A stretch of DNA of 56,235 nucleotides from Candidatus Aminicenantota bacterium. GTDB taxonomy: Bacteria; Acidobacteriota; Aminicenantia; Aminicenantales; CALLJL01. Every line of letters starts with the position of its first letter. The stretch's first letter is position 1. The translations under genes and the position numbers were made by a program. The notes beneath the pieces are model-generated. The model did no database searches. It had not been told where the DNA came from and saw only the letters and a list, made by a program, of their open reading frames with translations. The stretch is taken from NCBI GenBank assembly GCA_026416195.1, contig JAOAFQ010000004.1, positions 1 through 56,235 on the forward strand. Reading direction: 5' to 3'. This document shows, one piece after another, positions 9,232 through 17,224 of the stretch.

Positions 9232-10215
9232 ATGAGTCGATTAAAAAGAGACTTATCCCTTCTTTGGAGAGGCATTAAAAATTATTTGACCGATCGCCCT
9301 CTTTGCGTCTCCTTTGAAGTCACCTATGCCTGTAACGCCCGCTGCCAACATTGTCATCTTGGTGGCCCTGTGGCTAATGAAAAAAGAGCTTCGGCTCAAG
9401 AATTCGGCCGAATAAGCGATTGGCTGAAACCAGTCGGCGCCCAGATTTCAGGAGGGGAACCTTTGCTTAGATCTGATCTCGAAGAGATAATTCGAGCTAT
9501 CCATCGGCCCCAAAAGCCTCCTTTTATTATTGTAACTACCAACGGGGCTCTTCTTAATAGGAAAAGATATGAAAGTTTGCGCCAAGCAGGCGTCGATGAA
9601 TTCTCTCTTTCCCTTGATTATCCTGATGAAAGACATGATACTTTCCGAGGAATTCCTGGTCTTTTCCGCAAAATCGAAAGCCTGGTTAAAGAATTAGCGC
9701 CCCTTGATGAAAAAGCTATTACCCTTTCTTGTGTTATCCAAAATGATAATTTTCCCGACCTTGTTCGATTAGCTGAACTCGCTCGGCGATGGGGAGTAAG
9801 AATAAACTTTAGTACTTACACCTGGATGAGAACTCACAACCGCCAATTTATGATCTCCCCAGACAATCTAAAGCTATTTAAAAATGTCCTCAATCAGCTT
9901 CTTGAATTTAAGAAAAAATATGGGACAATTTACACCTCTGATTATGTTTTTCGTTTAATGCCTATATATTTCGAAAAGGGAGAAATTGGTCACTGCCGCG
10001 CTGGGCAACGCTTCTTTATCGTCAATCCTGATGGTCGGCTTTCCCCTTGTGGCCTAATTTTAAAATATTATTCGAGTCTTGACGAATTGAAGGCTTTTCG
10101 ACAGACCAACTCTTGTGGCTATTGTTATACTAGTATAAGGGCGGGGACAGAAAGACCTCCCAAATATCTCCTTCTCGATAACATCCGCCTTTTCCGGAAA
10201 AAAAAAAGAAAATAG
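9232..10215 (+). CDS. Radical SAM protein with C-terminal SPASM/twitch-like cysteines
   Basis: A 327 aa protein with the radical SAM cluster motif CNARCQHC (Cys 34, 38, 41), followed by the SAM-binding ISGGEPLLR and the TTNGALL and SLDYPDERH strands. The C-terminus contains GHCRAGQRFFIVNPDGRLSPCGLI and NSCGYCY, the Cys arrangement of SPASM/twitch auxiliary iron-sulfur domains. Such proteins modify peptides, cofactors or lipids; this one is not recognisable as a named enzyme. The start has a gaggaaaaacg ATG context. The next gene begins one base after its stop codon (TAGATG), so coupling to the VTT protein is very likely. The local context argues for lipid or cell-envelope chemistry (inference). 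Confidence 0.9.
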   Translation: MSRLKRDLSLLWRGIKNYLTDRPLCVSFEVTYACNARCQHCHLGGPVANEKRASAQEFGRISDWLKPVGAQISGGEPLLRSDLEEIIRAIHRPQKPPFIIVTTNGALLNRKRYESLRQAGVDEFSLSLDYPDERHDTFRGIPGLFRKIESLVKELAPLDEKAITLSCVIQNDNFPDLVRLAELARRWGVRINFSTYTWMRTHNRQFMISPDNLKLFKNVLNQLLEFKKKYGTIYTSDYVFRLMPIYFEKGEIGHCRAGQRFFIVNPDGRLSPCGLILKYYSSLDELKAFRQTNSCGYCYTSIRAGTERPPKYLLLDNIRLFRKKKRK

Positions 10216-10911
10216 ATGTCTCCTCTGAATCAAGAAGAAAAAACTCACTATCTGGCTGAACCTGCTCCAGAGAAAACAAGGCAAGAGTTTCCCGCTTTTT
10301 GGCGAACAGTTATCTTTATAGCAGAAATCATTTTTGTCATCGGCCTTTTTGTCTGGTGGTTTTCAAGCCCTTCAGCTCGTTTAAGTCGGAGTCTTTTGGT
10401 TCTCTTCCTTTATTGTTTTCCGGCTGAATTTATTATTGCGGCTGTGCCCCATGAACCCTTAATTCTTTATTTCGCTAAATTTTATTCCCCCTTTATAGTA
10501 GCTTTAGTTTCAGCTGCGGGAACAGTAATGGCAGAAATAATTAATTATACTTCCTTTAATTATGTAGCCGATCTCAGATCATTTAAAAAAATGCGGGAGG
10601 GAAAATTTATCAAGAAAACCGTAGCTCTTTTTTATCGGGCTCCCTTTCTCGCTCTCTTGGTGGCTGGCTTTTCCCCTATTCCTTTTTATCCCTTTCGCTT
10701 TTTGGTTGTTTTAGCTCGCTATCCCTTAAAAAAGTATCTACTTGCGGTCTTTCTTTCCCGAACCCCCCGTTTTTTCTTTTTAGCCCTTTTCGGTAAACTT
10801 CTCAGAATTCCGGATTCTTTAATTGCTCTTTTATTTCTGTTTCTAATTCTGGCCGGTCTCTTTCCGCCCCTTCTTCACCGCCTTAGCCAAAACAAAAGAA
10901 AAAAATCGTAA
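10216..10911 (+). CDS. VTT/DedA-like membrane protein
   Basis: A 231 aa polytopic membrane protein with about five hydrophobic segments (TVIFIAEIIFVIGLFVWWF, LLVLFLYCFPAEFIIAAV, FIVALVSAAGTVMAEIINY, PFLALLVAGFSPIPFYPFRFLVVLA, SLIALLFLFLILAGLF). The FSPIPFYPFRFLVVLARYPLKKYLLAVFLSR segment matches the re-entrant signature region of the VTT (SNARE-associated/DedA) family. DedA and VTT proteins are implicated in phospholipid scrambling or undecaprenyl-phosphate recycling (family knowledge). The start codon directly follows the radical SAM stop codon. A lipid flippase role for the product of the neighbouring enzymes is a reasonable but untested idea. Confidence 0.75.
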   Translation: MSPLNQEEKTHYLAEPAPEKTRQEFPAFWRTVIFIAEIIFVIGLFVWWFSSPSARLSRSLLVLFLYCFPAEFIIAAVPHEPLILYFAKFYSPFIVALVSAAGTVMAEIINYTSFNYVADLRSFKKMREGKFIKKTVALFYRAPFLALLVAGFSPIPFYPFRFLVVLARYPLKKYLLAVFLSRTPRFFFLALFGKLLRIPDSLIALLFLFLILAGLFPPLLHRLSQNKRKKS

Positions 10912-10998
10912 GAGAACAAAAAAAATAAACCTTGCTTCCGGTATAATCATCAGAAGAAGGAAAAAAGAAAAGAGTAAAAAGAAAAAAAGAGAAAAGCC

Positions 10999-11931
10999 AT
11001 GAAAAGGGATTACTCTTTTGATCATCTTGAACCAATGGCTATAATTGTTAATCCATTATCAGCTTCTGGCAAATGGGAACGACGAAAGAAAGCTCGCCGC
11101 TTAATTGAAAAAACTTTTAAGGGAAAAATCCATTTAGCTAGCGGAGGAAAGGAAGCGACCATCAATCTGGTTAAAAAAATAGCTCCTGGCTTAAAAACCC
11201 TTGTGGCTGTCGGCGGGGATGGAACAATTGCTGATGTTCTTGAGGGCTTAAAAAGAGCGGGTTGCCTAAAGCAAATTCTTTTTGGCATTATTCCTTTCGG
11301 AAGTGGCAATGCTTTCCGCAAGACCTTTGGCATTCCTAAAAACATTTTGAAAGCCATTGAACTTCTCCAATACGGCCACCATCGCTTAATTGATTTAATT
11401 AGTTTTGAAGACAAAATTGCTGGTTTTATTAGCGTTGGAGCGACGGCTTGGGTCACCGAAGAAAAATTGAAAATATCTTTACCCGGTTTCTGGGGACACG
11501 TTTGGGCTGGTCGAAAAATTCTCAGCTTGAAACCCAAGTTTTGGCAATTAATATTGGTTGAGGTACTCGATAGTCAGGGGAAAATCCTGCCTTCCCTTGA
11601 ATTGGAAGCTCCAGTTCTTGATATCGTTATTGCTAAAACCAATTATTTTGGCTATAGCTGGCGCATTTCTCCTTTCGCTGATCCAGAAGATGGCTGGTTA
11701 GACATTACTCTCTTTGAAATGAGTGGCTATCGCTATATTCTTTCTTTGCCCTCTATTTACTTTGGTTGGAAACAAAAAAAACTTCATCATTTTAAGGCTC
11801 GCCGGCTTACTATAACAGGCGAAAAATTTCCCATTCAATACAATGGCGAATTTTTAGGTTGGCGAAAAAACATAACCTTTGAAATTCTTCCCCATGCCCT
11901 AAAAATTATTTGTCCTCAAACCAATAAATAA
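10999..11931 (+). CDS. Diacylglycerol-kinase-family lipid kinase (YegS/DgkB-like)
   Basis: A 310 aa soluble or peripheral lipid kinase. Diagnostic motifs are AIIVNPLSASGKWERRK at the N-terminus, VAVGGDGTIADVLEGL (nucleotide-binding GGDGT), and GIIPFGSGNAFRKTFGIP. The C-terminal beta domain contains DGWLDITLFEM and QYNGEFLGWR. The size matches the YegS/BmrU/DgkB group, which phosphorylates diacylglycerol, other lipid alcohols or sphingoid bases. An 87 bp gap precedes it; the ribosome binding site (aaaaaagagaaaagcc) is weak. It closes the probable lipid operon begun at 6065. Confidence 0.9.
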   Translation: MKRDYSFDHLEPMAIIVNPLSASGKWERRKKARRLIEKTFKGKIHLASGGKEATINLVKKIAPGLKTLVAVGGDGTIADVLEGLKRAGCLKQILFGIIPFGSGNAFRKTFGIPKNILKAIELLQYGHHRLIDLISFEDKIAGFISVGATAWVTEEKLKISLPGFWGHVWAGRKILSLKPKFWQLILVEVLDSQGKILPSLELEAPVLDIVIAKTNYFGYSWRISPFADPEDGWLDITLFEMSGYRYILSLPSIYFGWKQKKLHHFKARRLTITGEKFPIQYNGEFLGWRKNITFEILPHALKIICPQTNK

Positions 11932-12012
11932 ATTTTAAGAATTTTCGATTCCCCTCATTTGGAAATTATTCATAAGCTTATCTTTTTTATCTTGAACAAA
12001 TCGAATCTTGAA

Positions 12013-12040
12013 TTGAAAATTATTAAATCATCTTTAAAAT
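12013..12040 (+). promoter_or_regulatory. Putative promoter for the S9 peptidase gene
   Basis: TTGAAA and TAAAAT lie 16 nt apart, each matching consensus at 5 of 6 positions, about 60 bp upstream of the ATG at 12101. The 170 bp gap between the lipid kinase and the peptidase otherwise holds only AT-rich sequence. Confidence 0.45.
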
Positions 12041-12100
12041 AAAGAAAGACATTTAAGACACCGCTTAAATTATGAAAGATAAGTCGAAAAGGAGGGAAAA

Positions 12101-14341
12101 ATGGATTTTCAAAAAAAATCCATTATCTTTGCGGGTTTTGTCTTTGTTAGTCTTTTCTTTCTTTTTTCCTTAACTTTTCTTTGGGCCGCCCAAGCTAAAC
12201 CTAAATTTACCATCGAGCAGATTTTGAGTTATCCCTTTTGTTATAGTCTCGTCTCGGCCAAGAAAGCGGATCGGATCGCCTGGGTTGAGGTTCAAAAGGG
12301 CAAAAGGAACCTTTTTACGGCGGCTGCACCTGATTTTAAACCCCAAAGACTTACTAACTACTCCCAAGATGATGGTATAGATTTAATGAGTCCGGCTATT
12401 AGTGACGATGGCTCGATCATTGTCTATGTCCGAGGACATAATCCTAACCGGCAGGGTTGGGTAGCTAATCCGGCCTCCTATCCAGAAGGGGTTGAGCAAG
12501 CAATTTGGGCGGTAAGATCAACGGGGGGAAAACCTTTCAGGATAGCGGCTGGCTCAAATCCTGTCCTTTCGCCTGATGGCCAAATGGTTCTTTGGGTCAA
12601 AGACGGTCAAATCTATGGGGTCGCCCTTGGTCCTATTGAGAAAAAAGGCGGTAATTCACCTGAAGAAGATGCTCAACTCAAACCTCTTTTTCGGACCCAA
12701 GGAACCAATAGCAACCCCGTTTGGTCGCCCGATAGTAAAAAGATTGCTTTTGTCAGTGATCGAGAAGATCATAGTTTTATTGGAGTCTTTGATTTAACCA
12801 CAAAAAAGATTATTTATTTATCTCCCTCGGTCGATCGTGATACAAGTCCAACCTGGTCACCTGATGGCCAAAAAATCGCTTTCATTCGTCGGCCAGGATA
12901 TTCCTTTAGTCAAATAATAGCGGCTGACCAGGCCAGAGCCACTACGGCCCGAACTCCTGGTTTCGTTATGATTCCGCCAACGATGGCCACCCCACCCGGA
13001 GAGCGCCGCCCAACTGACCAACCAGCTCAAACGGCTTCAGGCCCTGGATTTGTCGAAGCCAAATTTGCTGATGGCCGAACTTTGACTTTCTGGGTAGCTG
13101 ACCTATCTCTCGGAACCGCTCAGAAGGTCTGGCATGAACCATTAGATGACCCATCTTTTCGAGCCATAAGAAATATTGTTTGGGCTGGAAAAAGCCTCGT
13201 TTTTCAAGTTGAAAGAAATAATTGGCGCCATTACTATTCAGTTCCTGTTTTTGGTGATGTTGATGCCCAACCGGTTAATTTAACCCCAGGCGAAGGCGAG
13301 ACTGAATTCGTTGCTTTTTCCTCCGATGGCGAGTGGCTTTATTATAGTACTAATGTTGGGGATATTGATCGCCGCCATCTATGGAAAACACCAACGGCTG
13401 GTGGAAAACCCATTCAATTAACTTCAGGCGAAGGAATTGAAACTGAGCCTGTGCCTTTAGGTTCAAACAAATTGGTGGCAACTTTTTACTCTGATGCCCG
13501 GAGACCGCGTTCAGTCGCCTTGGTTCCAGTTGAAGGAGGAACCCCCAAAATTATTACCTCTCTTCCATCTGAATTTCCTCTTGAGGCTCATGTTATACCT
13601 CAGCCTATAATCCTCACAGCTGAGGATGGGCTTAAATTTCATAACCAGCTTTTCCTCCCGCCTGATTTAAAACCCGGAGAAAAAAGACCAGCTTTAATCT
13701 TTCTTCATGGCGGGCCCGTTCGCCAAATGCTTCTTGGCTATCACTATCTGTACTTTTATCACATGGCTTATGCCATTAATCAATACTTCGCCAATCAAGG
13801 TTATGTAGTTATCTCTGTTAATTTTCGCTCTGGTATTGGTTATGGTCGGGATTTCCGCATGGCCCCAAACCGGGGAGCTCAAGGAGCATCAGAATATCAA
13901 GATATTATCGCCGCCGCTCGTTATCTTCAGTCCAGGCCTGATGTTGATCCAGAAAGAATTGGCCTCTGGGGACTTTCTTATGGCGGCTATTTGACCGCTC
14001 TCGGATTAGCCCGTAATTCTGATATTTTTCGAGCTGGGGTGGATATGGCCGGTGTTCACCTTTGGGGAAATAATTTAGATATAAATAGTCTTTCCTTTAA
14101 ATCTTCTCCGATCGGCTCTATTGACAAATGGACTTCACCTGTTCTCCTTATTCATGGCGATGATGACCGAAACGTGGCTTTCTCCCAAACGACCGGTCTT
14201 GTTCAGCTCCTTCGGGCTCGAAACATACCGCATGAGCTTATTGTCTTCCCCGATGAAGTTCATGTTTTCCTAATTTTTGAAAATTGGCTGAAGGCCTTTC
14301 GAGCGGCTGATGATTTCTTAGCCCGGAAGCTAAAAAAATAG
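12101..14341 (+). CDS. Exported S9-family peptidase (DPP IV / acylaminoacyl-peptidase type)
   Basis: A 746 aa serine peptidase. It has a signal peptide (IIFAGFVFVSLFFLFSLTFLWAAQA), a beta-propeller region of TolB-like blades (NPVWSPDSKKIAFVSDRED, SPTWSPDGQKIAFIR, FVAFSSDGEWLYYST), then an alpha/beta hydrolase domain from about residue 505. The catalytic triad is visible: Ser in GLSYGGY, Asp in HGDDDRN, and His in DEVHVF near the C-terminus. The family removes N-terminal dipeptides or acyl-amino acids from short peptides, probably in the periplasm or outside the cell. A Pro/Thr/Ala-rich insert (about residues 280-310) interrupts the propeller. The ATG follows AAAAGGAGGG. A second, divergent S9 gene lies at 44951. 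Confidence 0.93.
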   Translation: MDFQKKSIIFAGFVFVSLFFLFSLTFLWAAQAKPKFTIEQILSYPFCYSLVSAKKADRIAWVEVQKGKRNLFTAAAPDFKPQRLTNYSQDDGIDLMSPAISDDGSIIVYVRGHNPNRQGWVANPASYPEGVEQAIWAVRSTGGKPFRIAAGSNPVLSPDGQMVLWVKDGQIYGVALGPIEKKGGNSPEEDAQLKPLFRTQGTNSNPVWSPDSKKIAFVSDREDHSFIGVFDLTTKKIIYLSPSVDRDTSPTWSPDGQKIAFIRRPGYSFSQIIAADQARATTARTPGFVMIPPTMATPPGERRPTDQPAQTASGPGFVEAKFADGRTLTFWVADLSLGTAQKVWHEPLDDPSFRAIRNIVWAGKSLVFQVERNNWRHYYSVPVFGDVDAQPVNLTPGEGETEFVAFSSDGEWLYYSTNVGDIDRRHLWKTPTAGGKPIQLTSGEGIETEPVPLGSNKLVATFYSDARRPRSVALVPVEGGTPKIITSLPSEFPLEAHVIPQPIILTAEDGLKFHNQLFLPPDLKPGEKRPALIFLHGGPVRQMLLGYHYLYFYHMAYAINQYFANQGYVVISVNFRSGIGYGRDFRMAPNRGAQGASEYQDIIAAARYLQSRPDVDPERIGLWGLSYGGYLTALGLARNSDIFRAGVDMAGVHLWGNNLDINSLSFKSSPIGSIDKWTSPVLLIHGDDDRNVAFSQTTGLVQLLRARNIPHELIVFPDEVHVFLIFENWLKAFRAADDFLARKLKK

Positions 14342-14357
14342 CTTTTTAGCTATCTTT
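14338..14357 (+). terminator. Weak hairpin terminator after the S9 peptidase
   Basis: ATAGCT, a TTTT loop and AGCTAT form a 6-bp hairpin that overlaps the stop codon and is followed by CTTTT. The stem is short and AT-rich, so this is a low-confidence call. Confidence 0.35.
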
Positions 14358-14413
14358 TAATCCACTTAAACCAATGTGGAACCGACCCCAACCAAAGACA
14401 GAGAAAATTGAAA

Positions 14414-15025
14414 CTACAAATGATTCTCTTGGAGGGGAAGAACAATCAAGCCTTCTTGAGGATGGCCAACTTCTTCTGCTTTTCCCAGAAAATAATAATA
14501 ACCTACAAAAGCAGCGGTGACCGCATCAAGTTCATCAGGCGTCATTTTTTCTCGAAGACCTTGAAGGCCAAAGCGTTTCAAACCCAAAAGCAATTTGGAA
14601 GAATTTCGACGCGAACGAGGCAATTTCCAAATATCTTGGGCTGCTCCTGGATAAACTTCAATTACTTTTATTCCTAAGGACTCTATCTTTCGGCGTAAAT
14701 GTATACCCCTCCTCATGAGCTGCTTCATTGACTTAAAATTTAGGGGCAAGAAACGAAGACGGCGGCTCTTTAGATCTTCCTCACACTTTCTTAAAGCCAA
14801 ATGTCTTTTTTCTTTCCTCGCGACTGAGAAAATTGGTCGACTTAAAGGTGCATCAATGGCTACTAAAGAGGGTTTCTTTTCTCTAATCAAAAGAAGAATT
14901 TCCCTGTTTTTATAAATTAATCTTGTCGATATCATCATTTCCTGGAAAAAACAGATTCCGGTAGGTCGCTTAGATGTAGCTGCTAAATCTATACCCATAA
15001 TCAGGCAAGAATGACAGGAACTCAT
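14414..15025 (-). CDS. DUF429 domain protein
   Basis: A protein of about 200 aa with the N-terminal signature MGIDLAATSKRPTGICF, followed by LLIREKKPSLVAIDAPLSRP, an arrangement typical of the DUF429 (RNase H-like fold) family. The C-terminal DELDAVTAAFVGYYYFLG carries another conserved acidic motif. No biochemical function is established that I can state for this member. The start is uncertain. The track ATG at 15025 adds MSSCHSCLI, whereas ATG 14998 starts directly at MGIDLAATS; neither has a clear ribosome binding site. It follows the degenerate-HD membrane protein gene by 5 bp on the same strand. Confidence 0.75.
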   Translation of the reverse strand: MSSCHSCLIMGIDLAATSKRPTGICFFQEMMISTRLIYKNREILLLIREKKPSLVAIDAPLSRPIFSVARKEKRHLALRKCEEDLKSRRLRFLPLNFKSMKQLMRRGIHLRRKIESLGIKVIEVYPGAAQDIWKLPRSRRNSSKLLLGLKRFGLQGLREKMTPDELDAVTAAFVGYYYFLGKAEEVGHPQEGLIVLPLQENHL

Positions 15026-15030
15026 TAAGT

Positions 15031-15981
15031 TTAACGAGAGAAACTAATCAAATCAAAGAGAGCTTTAACTGCTTCCTCGGGAAAGAACCGACCACTCATT
15101 TTTTGCAAATCCAGCAACGAGGTAAATTTTTCCTCGGCGGCGGCCGGATAAATTCGCGTCGACAAACGATCATAAGCTTCAGCCAAAGCAATAAGGCTAC
15201 TGGCCAAAGGCACCGATTGAATATCCTTATCAATTACTGAGGCTTCTTGAACATAATGTTGATAATAACCCAACATGATTGGTTTAATTTCTTTAAGCAA
15301 ATAAGCAGTTGTGGAGAGCATAACGATTTCTTTATTTTTAAAGGTAGCTTCAGGTTTTTTCATTTCGCTTTCCATAAAAGAAGCAGCTTTTTCCAAGAAA
15401 GGAAGATTCGTGGCCATATCCCCCGCCTGAATTAACAAAGCAGCTGATTTGATATTTTCCACTTCCCGGCGGCTCAGGCCAAGCTTTTCAGCTAATTTGC
15501 CCGCAAGAAGGGCTACCCGAGCCGCTTTTGGTCTTTCCTCATCTGCCGATTCAAGATATTTAATTACAATATCGAGAGCCCCAATATAGGCCTGCGATAA
15601 ACTCCGCATTCGAGCTTCCCGCTGTTCAGAAACAGAGCCAACAATAGCTCCAGTTAAAATAAGAAAGCCGGCCCAAGTAACCAAATTGACAATTTCATCA
15701 CTAGAAAAAGATTGAAAGGTATAATCATGACGGAGGAAAAAAAGATAAAGAGCCACTAGAAGAATACAAAGTAAGGCGGTCAAAACCCCTTGTCTCTTCC
15801 CCAAAAAATAGCCAGCTAGGATAACCGGTAGAAAAAAGAAATTAAGTAAAGACAATTTATAGTGGACTAGGATGGCAATGGCGATAATGCCTAAAAGGAT
15901 AATAACAATAATAAAAAGATCAAAGTGCTTTTTAAAATACTCTTTTAGGCGGCGCAATCTATCCACTCCTTCTCTCGCCAC
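15031..15981 (-). CDS. Membrane protein with four N-terminal TM helices and a degenerate HD-GYP-like domain
   Basis: A 316 aa protein with four membrane segments (LFIIVIILLGIIAIAILVHY, LLNFFFLPVILAGYFLG, VLTALLCILLVALYLFFL, VTWAGFLILTGAIVGSVSE). A cytoplasmic helical region follows, with the rhythm of an HD domain: RVALLAGKLAEKLGLSRREVENIKSAALLIQAGDM, where active members would have HDIGK. The His-Asp and GYP residues are absent, so metal-dependent phosphodiesterase activity is unlikely. It may be a binding or scaffold protein. The start is ambiguous: GTG 15981 lies too close to GGGGAGG, whereas a TTG at 15957 lies 8 nt after AAGGAG. The assignment to the HD superfamily is inference from sequence rhythm. 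Confidence 0.65.
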   Translation of the reverse strand: MAREGVDRLRRLKEYFKKHFDLFIIVIILLGIIAIAILVHYKLSLLNFFFLPVILAGYFLGKRQGVLTALLCILLVALYLFFLRHDYTFQSFSSDEIVNLVTWAGFLILTGAIVGSVSEQREARMRSLSQAYIGALDIVIKYLESADEERPKAARVALLAGKLAEKLGLSRREVENIKSAALLIQAGDMATNLPFLEKAASFMESEMKKPEATFKNKEIVMLSTTAYLLKEIKPIMLGYYQHYVQEASVIDKDIQSVPLASSLIALAEAYDRLSTRIYPAAAEEKFTSLLDLQKMSGRFFPEEAVKALFDLISFSR

Positions 15982-16094
15982 CCTCCCCTTTTTCTAACCC
16001 ACCGAGCTTAATCTATCCCATTCCAAATATTTAGTCAAACAAATTATTTCCATTTTTGATAAAATTTTTTATTACCTTGGCTTCTAAATTATCA

Positions 16095-16508
16095 TCAATC
16101 GAGCTTAGGAGAGTTTACCCGGATAATAAATTCAGGTGGATGAAAAAGATGAAGTTTGACTGGACAGCTATCAACCGCTCGCTTAGCTGCCTCTTGGTAT
16201 TTCTCGGGAAAACCAACTGGCAGAAAAAGATCAATAATCAGGCGACTGATCATTTTCCTTTCTGGATTTTTTTCTATAGACATTACTACCTTAGAACCTT
16301 CCATAGAAATTCCTCTTTCTTGACAGAAAGCTAAGAAATAAAAACCAGCGCAAGTAGCAATGGAAATAAGAAAAAGATCAAAAGGGGAAAGCGCTAAGCC
16401 TTCCCCCCCTGCATAAACCGGCTGATCAGTTGTCACTTTAAAGCCTTTATATATAGCTTCTACTTTCATTTTGCCAGGAAAAGTAACCTCAATTTGATTA
16501 TTAGTCAT
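16095..16508 (-). CDS. OsmC-family protein
   Basis: A 137 aa protein of the OsmC/YhfA group. Seen motifs are AGGEGLALSPFDLFLISIATCAGFYFLAFCQERG and AAKRAVDSCPVKLHLFHPPE; the two conserved cysteines (in ATC and SCP) are the redox-active thiols known to reduce organic hydroperoxides in OsmC/Ohr proteins. The ATG at 16508 (MTNNQIEVTF) has a GGGAGG site at ideal spacing, so the 12-residue extension in the ORF track should be dropped. It is the last gene of a minus-strand run with DUF6132, dut, nrdG, the glutaredoxin-like gene and nrdD, suggesting a link to redox homeostasis (inference). Confidence 0.9.
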   Translation of the reverse strand: MTNNQIEVTFPGKMKVEAIYKGFKVTTDQPVYAGGEGLALSPFDLFLISIATCAGFYFLAFCQERGISMEGSKVVMSIEKNPERKMISRLIIDLFLPVGFPEKYQEAAKRAVDSCPVKLHLFHPPEFIIRVNSPKLD

Positions 16509-16559
16509 GGCTGACCTCCCTTGATTTTCCCTTGTTGGACTCAAAATCAGCAGAAAGCC

Positions 16560-16721
16560 TTAAAAAAGATTAGCCAAGAGAGCTCCAAAAATAGCCCAGT
16601 AAATAACAGCCCAAGTCCGATGGCGCATAATATAGCAAGTACCTTGACGACAGCCGATGAAACGAAACCATAAATAACCGACCCAAGCTCCAACTATGGC
16701 TCCGATAATTATTTTAACCAT
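16560..16721 (-). CDS. Small membrane protein, DUF6132-like
   Basis: A 53 aa gene below the length cut-off of the ORF track. Translation from ATG 16721 gives MVKIIIGAIVGAWVGYLWFR, then FIGCRQGTCYIMRHRTWAV and IYWAIFGALLANLF. It has two hydrophobic helices joined by a short loop with a CxxxxC motif (GCRQGTC), the pattern of the DUF6132 family of small membrane proteins, where the loop usually reads GCxxGxCP. An AAAAGGA site precedes the ATG. It lies between dut and the OsmC gene on the same strand, with only short gaps. No function is known; the conserved Cys pair hints at metal or thiol chemistry. Confidence 0.75.
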   Translation of the reverse strand: MVKIIIGAIVGAWVGYLWFRFIGCRQGTCYIMRHRTWAVIYWAIFGALLANLF

Positions 16722-16762
16722 TTTTTCCTTTTATTTTTTAATTTAATTGATCTCCTTGTCTT

Positions 16763-17194
16763 TTAAAACTGACCAGTTGAACCAAATCCCTTTTCACCCC
16801 TTGAAGTAGACTCAAGTTCTTTTACCTCTTCTATTTCTACAATCTCAATGGGTTGAATAAGCAACTGGGCTATTTTCATTCCCGGCTGAACAATTAGATC
16901 TTCTTGGGCCAAATTTACAAGAACAACCCTTACTTCACCTCGATAGCTGGAATCAATAACTCCGGCCAATCGATGAAGCCCCCGAAGCGACAGTCCGCTT
17001 TTGTCCCAGATTAAACCAACATATCCAGGCGGAATAGCCATTTGAAGGCCTGTTCCGATGGCCTTGATCTCTCCAGGTTTTAAAAGAATCTCTTCGCTAG
17101 CAAATAAATCAAGCCCAGCATCTCCAGAATGACTGTATTGAGGAAGCTTGGCTAATGGATTGAGTTTTCGGACTCGAAGGGTCAACTTATCCAT
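16763..17194 (-). CDS. dut: dUTP diphosphatase (dUTPase)
   Basis: A 143 aa trimeric-type dUTPase that converts dUTP to dUMP and pyrophosphate, keeping uracil out of DNA and supplying dTMP synthesis. All five family motifs are visible: HSGDAGLDLFA, WDKSGLSLRG, LAGVIDSSYRGEV, GMKIAQLLIQP and the C-terminal RGEKGFGSTG. The ATG at 17194 (MDKLTLRVRKL) lies 8 nt after GGAGG. The track start adds five residues without support. It is downstream of nrdD, the glutaredoxin-like gene and nrdG on the same strand, forming a deoxynucleotide supply cluster. Confidence 0.96.
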   Translation of the reverse strand: MDKLTLRVRKLNPLAKLPQYSHSGDAGLDLFASEEILLKPGEIKAIGTGLQMAIPPGYVGLIWDKSGLSLRGLHRLAGVIDSSYRGEVRVVLVNLAQEDLIVQPGMKIAQLLIQPIEIVEIEEVKELESTSRGEKGFGSTGQF

Positions 17195-17224
17195 TTGACT
17201 CGCCTCCAACTAAAAGTATGCCTC

